From Unio delphinus (lineage: Eukaryota; Mollusca; Bivalvia; Unionida; Unionidae), in NCBI GenBank assembly GCA_029339505.1, contig JAQISU010000171.1, forward strand, positions 2,261,001-2,325,000: a stretch of 64,000 bases of DNA, written 5' to 3'. Below are positions 23,247 through 64,000 of this stretch, in pieces. Every line of letters starts with the position of its first letter. Position 1 is the first letter of the stretch. Under the pieces are notes generated by a model. That model saw nothing but the letters and a program-made list of their open reading frames with translations, made no database searches and was not told the DNA's origin. Both the position numbers and the translations under genes were made by a program.

Positions 23247-23815
23247 TGTGTGGCTTCAGTGGTTAGAGGGTCTGCCTCGAATGTGAGAGGTCATGGGTCT
23301 AAACCCCGTCCGAATCATAACAAATACTGTAAAAAATGGTAAAAGCTGCTGCTTCTCTAGGCATTCAGCATTAAGAGATTAGTGTTATGGTCGGTATCAG
23401 GATAATGTGAATAGGTGGGCCATCGTGCTACACGTCTACGGCATGATACCACATCACTAGACATCACTATAAACTGCCACACTGTGGACATCGTTTGTTT
23501 GTTTTTTTTTTTATTTTATTGTTTAAAGCCATTTTTCAGCACAATATAGGCTATACATGGCGGCCAGTATTACTGGTGGAGGAAGAAACCGGACAAACCC
23601 CGGAAAGAACCACCGACCCACGAGAAGCTACTGGCAAGCTTTCTCACATAACTACATTAGACTCGAACACACGCAGACAGAGGTGAGATGGCAGTGGTCC
23701 GTAACGGACAGCGCTTTAGACCACTCGGCCACTCGGGGCCCCTGTGGACATCGTAGTGATATGACTGAAATATTGTTGAAGCTACGTTAAAAATTCCACG
23801 TCACACACATACAGA
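23247..23815 (+). mobile_element. tRNA-derived SINE, family A (copy 2), split by a family B SINE
   Basis: The head 'ggcttcagtggttagaggg' and B box 'catgggtctaaacccc' lie at 23250-23310, and the body runs to 'cacactgtggacatcg'. It resumes after the nested element with 'tagtgatatgactgaaatat' and tail 'acgttaaaaattccacgt'. The interrupted pieces join in order, so family A was present first. Confidence 0.85.
23494..23741 (+). mobile_element. tRNA-related SINE, family B (copy 3), nested
   Basis: A full family B copy flanked by a perfect 12-bp target duplication CTGTGGACATCG at 23482-23493 and 23742-23753. The tail is 'tttgtttgttttt', the head 'ggccactcggggcc'. This gives clean element boundaries for the family. 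Confidence 0.92.
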
Positions 23816-24484
23816 ACTGAAAAAGGCCCATTTCAAACAATGAAGAACTGATGATTGATTACATTTAAGGAAAAAAGAACTATACATGAATTTAATTTTT
23901 AAAAGTGAATTAGCGAAAATGGATTGTCTATTAACAGTGAAGAACTAAAATTATTTTCAGACAGTGAATAATTTGAAATGGATTTTTAAACAGTGAATAA
24001 TTTTAAACTAAATGTAGTGAATTAAAAGAAATTGACTAAGAATGGATTATCTATAAGCAGTGAGGAACTGAAAATGGATTATAATGCCTGAAAATGGGTT
24101 ATTTACCAGAGGAGAAGAAATGAAAATGGATTATTTACCAGGGGAGAAGAAATGAAAATGGATTATTTTTAAACAATAAATAACAGAAAATTAATGATCT
24201 TTAAACAGTGAAGAATTGAAAATGGATTTTTTAAACAGTAATAAACTAAAAATGGACTTTTTATAATAAAAAAAAGTTATAAACTGAAATTGGCTTATTT
24301 TCGAAATGGCTGAGTTTTTTAAATTTGAAAAACAAAAATATTTTTAAAAAGTGAAGATTAGTTTTAATCAGTGAAGAGCAGCAAAAATATTTTAAACAGC
24401 GAAGAACTGAAAATGGATTATTTTTAAATAGAAAAGAACTGAACAATATTCATTTTAAATTAAAGAAATGAAAATGGATTATTT

Positions 24485-24720
24485 GTTGTTGTTGTACAAT
24501 TGAACGCCATTTTCCAGCACACGATAGGCTATACATGCCGGCCAGGAGCACGAAGTCAGGGAAAATCCCCGGAAAGAACCACCAACCCACGAGAAGCTAC
24601 TGGCAAGCTTTCTCAAATACCCACATTGGCCAAAATCAACTCAAACCCATGCAGACAGAGGCGAGATGGCAGTGATCCGTAATGGAGAGCACTTTAGACC
24701 ACTCAGTCACTCGGGGCCCA
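24485..24720 (+). mobile_element. tRNA-related SINE, family B (copy 4)
   Basis: The reverse tail 'gttgttgttgtacaattg' and terminal head 'cagtcactcggggccca' are flanked by GGATTATTT at 24476-24484 and 24721-24729. That 9-mer is also part of the host tandem unit, so the duplication is plausible but not independent proof. Confidence 0.85.
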
Positions 24721-25790
24721 GGATTATTTATAAACAGTGTACAACCGAAATCGGATTTTTAATCTTGAAGAAATGAAAATGGATTATTTTAACAATAAAA
24801 AACTAAAATTGGATTTTTAAAAATGTTACGAACGGAAAATGGATTATTTATTGATTTTAAAATTAATAATGGATAATTTTTGAAACAGTGAAAACAGAAA
24901 ATGTATTATTTAAACAGTGAAGTTCTGACAATGGATAATCTCAATCAGTGAAAAACTGAAAATCGATTTTTTTCAAGTGAAAAAACAGAAAATGAATTAT
25001 ATGTAAACAGTTAAGAACTCTAAAAGGAATATTTTTAAATGATGAAGCCAGGGAATGAATTTGAACCAAACGGAATCTTTTTTTTTAACAGTGAAGGTCC
25101 GAAAGTGAATATTATAAACAGTTTTGAAATAGATCATTTGAAACACTGAGAAAAAAGAAGAGAAAATGGATTTTTTAATTGGTGAAAAACAGAAAAAAGA
25201 TTAGTTTTAAACAGTGAGTGAAGAACTTAAAATTGATTGTTTTTCAACAGCAAAGAACAAAATATGAATTTTAACCAAAATATTGAGATTCTTTTTGAAA
25301 GCATTAAATATTTTTAAACAGTGAATGAAGATTTGAAAATGGTTTATTTTTCAAACGCGAAAAACAGAAATTAATATTAACCAAAAATTTAGAATGGATT
25401 AGTTTTAAAACAGTGAAATTCTGTAAACAGATTATTTTAACAGTGAAAAACAGAAAATGGATTATTTTTAAACATTAAAGAACACAAAATGAATTTTTTT
25501 ACCAAATTGAGAATTTAATTTTTTTTTAAACAGTTAAGTTCTGAAATTGGACATTTTAAACTATTAAGTTCAAAAAATGGGTTATGTTTAAACATTGAAT
25601 AACTAAAACTGGATTTTCAAATCATGGAGAAATGAAAATGGATTATTTTTAAACAGTGAAGAACTGTGAATGAATTTTAATGAAACCGAGAATGGAATAT
25701 TTTTGAAACAGTGAAAAGAGAAAACGGATTATTTAGAAACAGTAGTCAAGAAGATCTGGAAACATAATTTTTCAACAATGAAAAAATGAA

Positions 25791-26792
25791 TCATGAAAGC
25801 AGGCCATTAGACAAACTTTGACCTAAAATGTATTTGGACTAAGGTACCCCTCAGTGCATTTATAATCTTAACTTTAAAAGCATCTCATGAAGAGCATTCA
25901 AGAGGAAACAACTCAGTGTTGGAGATTTGATACATTTGAAAGAGAATATTTTGGATCAGTTTGACAGTAATTTATTGAACCCACAAGATGTACAATATTC
26001 TAGACAATTATAATATGCTAATTATTTTTTACCTGAATAAGAAATCGGTTTTCTTCTTGACTCCACTATATATGCCACAGTGGAAAATCCCCAAGTACAT
26101 TTCATTTGAAGACTTAATTTTCATGATGACCTTCACCTTGGTCACCACTGCATTTACTAGATCAAGATTTAATTGTAAATGAATCAAATCCAGAATGTTG
26201 TTAGGTAAAATCCACAACAATTATATTCCATGAAATTTAACAAGTTTGTGTTGCCATAAAATAAATATTCAAAAGACTATTAGTTGCTAGATCTCATTGA
26301 GTTTCATACAACACTGCAAAGAACTCAGGTTACATACGACCATGTATTATTATGCCCAAATGTTTTGTAGAGAACAAGTTTAACTGACCCATTGATTCAA
26401 TGACCAATGGTCATTGAAATCAGAGATTTTCTCATAAATATTTTGTCTACACAAAATTATTGTCAAGCTTTATAAAAAAATAGCAAAATTTTTAAAAAAA
26501 TGACTTTTAACATATTATAAAAAGAACAACAAGCGAATGCTGCCTCTGTGTCAAAGGCTTGTCAATTAGAATTCAAACCAATGAGCAGCACAGAAGCAAT
26601 TATGCAATTATTAACACATGGATTATGAATGACATAAATGTCACTGTCATTTGAAGCAAAAGTACAAGAAAAAGCAAAAGAAAAAGAAAATATACTTCAC
26701 TTTATTCTCTCAAGTATCATCTTCTCATAAGAGATATGATTGATTTTAAAGAGATGTCTGAAAACGTTTTCTCAAACCAGGTAACTGTTAGT
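25791..26792. other. No gene assigned
   Basis: Several short open stretches look mildly protein-like, for example around 25890-26010 on + and 26029-26220 on -. None has credible splice sites on both sides or a recognisable family. Confidence 0.4.
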
Positions 26793-27469
26793 TTGGGCCT
26801 TGTGACTTGTTTTCAGCCATCAGAGATTATAATTGACAGCTATCTGTGAAGTGTTTTCAGCCATCAGAGATTATAATTGACAGCTATCTGTGACTTGTTT
26901 GCAGCCATCATTGATTATAATTGACAGCTATATGTGACTTGTTTTCAGCCATCAGAGATTATAATTGACAGCTATCTGTGACTTGTTTTCAGCCATCAGA
27001 GATTATAATTGACAGCTATCTGTGACTTGTTTTCAGCCAGCAGGTTATAATTGACAGCTATCTGTGACTTGTTTTCAGCTATCAGAGATTATAATTGACA
27101 GCAATCTGTGACTTGTTTTCAGCCATCAGAGATTATAATTGACAGCTATCTGTGACTTGTTTGCAGCCATCAGAGATTATAATTGACAGCTATCTGTGAC
27201 TTGTTTGCAGCCATCAGAGATTATAATTGACAGCTATCTGTGACTTGTTTTCAGCCATCAGAGATTATAATTGACAGCTATCTGTGACTTGTTTTCAGCC
27301 AGCAGATTATAATTGACAGCTATCTGTGACTTGTTTTCAGCCATCAGAGATTATAATTGACAGCTATCTGTGACTTGTTTTCAGCCATCAGAGATTATAA
27401 TTGACAGCTATCTGTGAAGTGTTTTCAGCTATCAGAGATTATAATTGACAGCTAGCTGTGAATTGTTTT
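26793..27469. repeat. 44-bp minisatellite
   Basis: About fifteen copies of a 44-bp unit containing 'cagccatcagagattataat' and 'tgacagctatctgtgacttg'. Each plus-strand copy has an acceptor-like 'cttgttttcag'. Confidence 0.93.
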
Positions 27470-28275
27470 CAGTGATCAGAAGTAAAATCATGGCTAGCTC
27501 TGAAATTTTTTCAGTGATCAGAAAGTAAAATCATGGCTAGCTCTGAAATTTTTTCAGTGATCAGAAAGTAAAATCATGGCTAGCTGTGACATTTTTCAGT
27601 GATCAGAAAGTAAAATCATGGCTAGCTCTGAAATTTTTTCAGTGATCAGAAAGTAAAATCATGGCTAGCTCTGAAATTTTTTCAGTGATCAGAAAGTAAA
27701 ATCATGACTAGCTCTGAAATTTTTTCAGTGATCAGAAAGTAAAATCATGGCTAGCTCTGAAATTTTTTCAGTGATCAGAAAGTAAAATCATGGCTAGCTC
27801 TGAAATTTTTTCAGTGATCAGAAAGTAAAATCATGGCTAGCTGTGAGATGTTTTCAGTGATCAGAAAGTAAAATCATGGCTAGCTGTGAAATGTTTTCAG
27901 TGATCAGAAAGTAAAATCATGGCTAGCTGTGAGATGTTTTCAGTGATCAGAAAGTAAAATCATGGCTAGCTGTAAAATGTTTTCAGTGATCAGAAAGTAA
28001 AATCATGGCTAGCTCTGAAATTTTTTCAGTGATCAGAAAGTAAAATCATGACTAGCTGTGAAATGTTTTCAGTGATCAGAAAGTAAAATCATGGCTAGCT
28101 GTAAATTGTTTTCAGTGATCAGAAAGTAAAATCATGGCTAGCTGTGAAATGTTTTCAGTGATCAGAAAGTAAAATCATGGCTAGCTGTGAAATGTTTTCA
28201 GTGATCAGAAGTATAATCATGGCTAGCTCTGAAATTTTTTCAGTGATCAGAAAGTAAAATCATGACCAGGTAGCT
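27470..28275. repeat. 43-bp minisatellite
   Basis: About eighteen copies of a 43-bp unit containing 'cagtgatcagaaagtaaaat' and 'catggctagctctgaaattt'. It succeeds the 44-bp array without a gap, and the units share 'ttttcag..atcaga' and 'gctagctgtga/gctatctgtga', so both derive from one ancestor. Confidence 0.93.
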
Positions 28276-28470
28276 GTGAATTGTTTTCTACTATCAAAAG
28301 TTAAAGTCATGACTATTTGTGAATTGTTTTCAGTGATCCTTAAAAAAGGAGATTGATCTACCATTAACATGAAAGTTCACATCAGAGCTACATCAACATC
28401 TTCATCTGATCTTTATCTGATCTGTAAGTCCTTTACACTCTCATCAGTAGATATTCCTTTATTATAATAG

Positions 28471-28668
28471 GTCATAATGGTGGGAGAAATCAGGGAGCAA
28501 TATCTCTTTAAAATTTTTAATATTTTCAACACAGAAGCAGAAACATATCTAGAAGGACTCAAATATGGGGCTATTTTTGGGTTGTCCTTGATAGCATCTG
28601 GAATTCCAAAGCTCTATACAAATGTCCGGAAAACTAAGTATTATGCGCAGTTTGAAATAAAGTTTTAA
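28471..28668 (+). CDS. Unrecognised small ORF or terminal exon
   Basis: An acceptor-like 'tattccttt attataatag' ends at 28470; the open frame starts VIMVGEIREQ, with the first ATG at 28477, and runs to TAA at 28666-28668. It encodes 63 residues from that Met: an amphipathic start (YLFKIFNIF), then a hydrophobic stretch 'YGAIFGLSLIASGIP' that could span a membrane, then a basic end. AATAAA at 28760-28765 would suit a 3' end. The composition is protein-like but I do not recognise it; a short mitochondrial-type membrane protein or a piece of one is possible. Confidence 0.4.
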   Translation, partial: VIMVGEIREQYLFKIFNIFNTEAETYLEGLKYGAIFGLSLIASGIPKLYTNVRKTKYYAQFEIKF

Positions 28669-29171
28669 AAAAATCTCCACACTCATGACAACAGCCTGAC
28701 AACAACACAATGTCTTTCATTGTTGTTTACATGTTTAGTTTTACTTTTGAATGAAGTGTAATAAAATAGTGTATAAACTTGTGATTCCACTGTTTATAAA
28801 ATTATCCCAAAAATCATTAATAAATCATTGTTGCAATTTATCACACAACATTAAACTTTATTATCATTATAATATTATTTCATAAAAATTGTATGACACA
28901 TTGGAACAAAACATTTAGCATGGTCTCATAGTAACATCACTAAATAATGTTTCTGAATTGGATTCGACCTTCTGTATCCAATGACAACAAATAACTACAA
29001 AATATGTCACCCAATCATTAAACTATAAGTCATTCATTTGATAAAATCCATAGTACTATTCAATACTGTTCAATACTGTTTTACATTTTTACATTTTGTT
29101 GAACTTAATCTTGGCATTAGTAAAATACATTCCTGTTGAGAAAAAAAAATGTCCTCACATCCCATCAGAAC
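28669..29171. other. No gene detected
   Basis: A/T-rich DNA; possible 3' UTR of the preceding ORF, with AATAAA at 28760. No other structure supported. Confidence 0.45.
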
Positions 29172-29675
29172 AAACTGTTTAAACAGGCAGTATATATGAG
29201 GTTCACAATACATGTATGTAATATATTTCTGATAAGCAGTATATATGAGGTTCACAATACATGTATGTAATATATTTCTGATAAGCAGTATATATGAGGT
29301 TCACAATACATGTATGTAATATATTTCTGATAAGCAGTATATATGAGGTTCACAATACATGTATGCAATATATTTCTGATAAGCAGTATATATGAGGTTC
29401 ACAATACATGTATGTAATATATTTCTGATAAGCAGTATATATGAGGTTCACAATGCATGTATGTAATATATTTCTGATAAGCAGTATATGAGGTTCACAA
29501 TACATGTATGTAATATATTTCTGATAAGCAGTATATATGAGGTTCACAATACATGTATGTAATATATTTCTGATAAGCAGTATATATGAGGTTCACAATA
29601 CATGTATGTAATATATTTCTGATAAGCAGTATATATGAGGTTCACAATACATGTATGTAATATATTTCTGATATT
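29172..29675. repeat. 49-bp minisatellite
   Basis: About ten copies of a 49-bp unit containing 'gcagtatatatgaggttcac' and 'aatacatgtatgtaatatat'. Very uniform. Confidence 0.95.
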
Positions 29676-29744
29676 TTGATATGTCATGTTTACTTGCTTA
29701 TATATTTCAAGTGACATAGATTCACTGATACTTATTTATCAGTG

Positions 29745-29905
29745 TATTAATGGGCTGGTTAATTAGTCTGTATACTATTAATGGGCTGGTTAATTAGTCT
29801 GTATACTATTAATGGGCTGGTTAATTAGTCTGTATACTATTAATGGGCTGGTTAATTAGTCTGTATACTATTAATGGGCTGGTTAATTAGTCTGTATACT
29901 GTAAA
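29745..29905. repeat. 31-bp minisatellite
   Basis: Five nearly perfect copies of a unit containing 'ttaatgggctggttaattag'. Confidence 0.95.
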
Positions 29906-29954
29906 AACTGATGACTGATAACTAAGATGATCAGACTTGACACATTCCAAAAAA

Positions 29955-30245
29955 TGTATATTATACATATCCATAATTTTTATACTATGCATATCCATAA
30001 TTTTTATACTATGCATATCCATAATTTTTATACTATGCATATCCATAATTTTTATACTATGCATATCCATAATTTTTATACTATGCATATCCATAATTTT
30101 TATATTATGCATATCCATAATTTTTATTTTATACATATCCATAATTTTTATACTATGCATATCCATAATTTTTATACTATGCATATCCATAATTTTTATT
30201 TTATACATATCCATAATTTTTATACTATGCATATCCATAATTTTT
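29955..30245. repeat. 24-bp minisatellite
   Basis: Twelve copies of a 24-bp unit 'catatccataatttttatac' plus 'tatg'. The multiple-of-three period gives 119-133 codon ORFs on both strands that are artefacts. Confidence 0.95.
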
Positions 30246-31294
30246 TTATACATTTATATATTGAATGTAATATTTTTACTTTGTGAAAGTCATTTGACAC
30301 CTTAAACATTTTCGTTACACACAGATGTACAAAGTTTGACATTCCTTGGAACAACATATAAAACAAAATATTTCGGTGCATTTTGTACAAAAAAGAAAAT
30401 CACAATGTACTGAGATAATGTTAACAAATCATTTAATGCAACAAAATATAATTAAATATCTGCAAAATTGTTCAAATGCTTTAAAAGAATTGTAATTTAC
30501 ACAATTTTATGTTAGTAGCAGCAGATGCAAACAAACGTTTGATGAAAGCTATAAATAAATCAAAATTTATATCAGCCAAACGCTGTCCATTAAATAAAAA
30601 GTTTTTTTTCTGAGGTAGATAACTGAGCTACCATGTTTTTTTCTTTCTACAGATATATTTTGCTATTATACAGATTTTTAAAATACATTTAAACAAAATA
30701 GCATTCATGCTGATGTCATGTGTTGTTTAGTTTCACATCTTTTCACAAAGATTTTTCTGATCTTGTACATATAAATTTCTTCCTCCCCATTCCCTCATCC
30801 TGCAATGATTTATGGCTGTGCTTCGGTCTTACAGCTGGTGATCATCAAGTTCCCACTTCCCAAAATCTCATAAAAATCCATGGTCATTTCTAAGTTTTTT
30901 ATTTTATTTTTAGCAACGTCTTAAAATGTCCAGCAAGAAGTTTTGAATCCTTGATGAAAACACAAATTTACATATTATTAGCATGTTGACAATAATTTTC
31001 CCATAACTATTAATTAATAATATTAATTAATAATAGTGGCCTCTGGTGTCATGGCCAATTAAACATTTATTTGTACATGTTTAAAAGCCATCTTGTAATG
31101 GCCAATTTGATATCTAAGAAATATTATTTCACTAAAATATCTTTATTTTTCTACAAATAAATGTATGGATATTATTCACATAATACCAATTCAAAAAATG
31201 CCTTTTGCTGGAGTTCATGCAGTTTTGAAAGTGAGAAATTAATTTGCCACCTGCTGCAACTTGTTTAAAACAAGGACCGAGCCCTAGCCAAATG
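30246..31294 (-). other. 3' UTR / downstream flank of the GAD-like gene
   Basis: No ORF of note. On the minus strand, AATAAA signals occur at 31142-31147 and 31066-31071, about 150 and 225 bases beyond the stop codon, and either could end the transcript. Confidence 0.5.
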
Positions 31295-63637
<32,343 letters not shown>

Positions 63638-64000
63638 CTGACAAAAATATATACACTGCAGATTTCCTCATTCCACATTTATTTCGTGTCCAGATCTTTT
63701 AATATGTTTTATCATTTTCTGGGTACTGATTTGTAAAATGGGTAATAAGTGTCATTGAAAATGAAACATGGCATAATCAAAATGCACACAACTAAACTTA
63801 GATTTAATTATACATAAAACATGAACAATTACTGAAATACAAAGATTCGGACTCCATATGAGGCAGTCGTATGCATTTTGCATATTTTAAACAAAAACGT
63901 TTGAGCGCATGCGCTATTTCCTTGCTATTACTCGACAACTAAAACAAAAATGGTGGAAAAGCCTTAAAACATAACTTTTACGGGATTATTTTCATAAACA
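63638..64000 (-). other. Intron upstream of visible exon 1 of the GAD-like gene
   Basis: Exon 1 needs an upstream exon ending with one base of a codon. No such coding exon or start codon context could be supported here, so the 5' end probably lies beyond 64000. Confidence 0.5.

Larger units (their letters stand above)
22400..25790. repeat. Old, strongly diverged ~33-bp tandem array
   Basis: Over 3 kb of variations on 'gaagaactgaaaatggatta' followed by 'tttttaaacagt'. Most copies differ by several substitutions and small indels, unlike the nearly uniform arrays elsewhere in the window. Two SINE sites (23247-23815 and 24485-24720) interrupt it. Confidence 0.85.

Noticed and set aside
26029..26220. 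Protein-like minus ORF of 63 codons
   Set aside because: No splice sites or homology that I can name; an overlapping plus ORF of similar length exists.
29852..30305. ORFs of 119-133 codons
   Set aside because: Produced by a 24-bp minisatellite, open on both strands.
63638..63671. Start codon of the GAD-like gene at 63671
   Set aside because: The bases between it and 63637 look like an intron end (T-rich then CAG) and do not match the family, so the true start is further upstream.

Overview
The window is animal nuclear DNA, and intron-dominated. Genes are split by GT-AG introns. The repeats include tRNA-derived SINEs, degenerate non-LTR retrotransposons, a hAT-type MITE and a short interstitial TTAGGG tract, and most of the non-coding space is private minisatellites and microsatellites. 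The SINE and LINE types fit a marine invertebrate, possibly a mollusc or another lophotrochozoan. That placement is inference; nothing in the sequence fixes the species.

Layout. 1-5.2 kb: two minisatellites, a gene-free stretch, then a 57-bp minisatellite running straight into a transmembrane-segment exon (5077-5155, + strand). The next and last exon of the same gene is at 13317-13983 and encodes a tyrosine-containing cytoplasmic tail, so this is the 3' end of a single-pass receptor-like gene. The ~8-kb intron between them holds a striking pentanucleotide tract, two LINE remnants and an LINE 3' end interrupted by a SINE. 15.4 kb: a 209-bp hAT MITE with perfect TIRs and target duplication. 17.6-20.5 kb: a relic with phage-tail-fibre-like repeats, split by a ~2.3-kb DNA-transposon-like element carrying a frameshifted gene. 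20.5-28.3 kb: SINEs and old, degenerate tandem arrays. 28.5 kb: a small unrecognised terminal exon or ORF.

From 31,295 to at least 63,637, on the minus strand, lies the main gene: a glutamate-decarboxylase-type group II PLP decarboxylase. I could place thirteen exons with consistent phase (488 codons); the N-terminal exon(s) lie beyond the window. Almost every intron carries one or more tandem arrays of its own unit (24-67 bp), plus microsatellites, SINEs and a foldback element.

The most interesting pattern is that three separate minisatellites abut and include real splice sites. The 57-bp array copies the acceptor and first bases of the transmembrane exon, the 58-bp array copies the acceptor of GAD exon 3, and the 40-bp array copies the donor of GAD exon 5. 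Each therefore makes a row of decoy splice sites next to the real one. Also notable are a pentamer tract in which every change is a transition, so the purine/pyrimidine skeleton is preserved while base composition swings from all A/T to all G/C and back, and a GAD splice donor that appears to lack one G.
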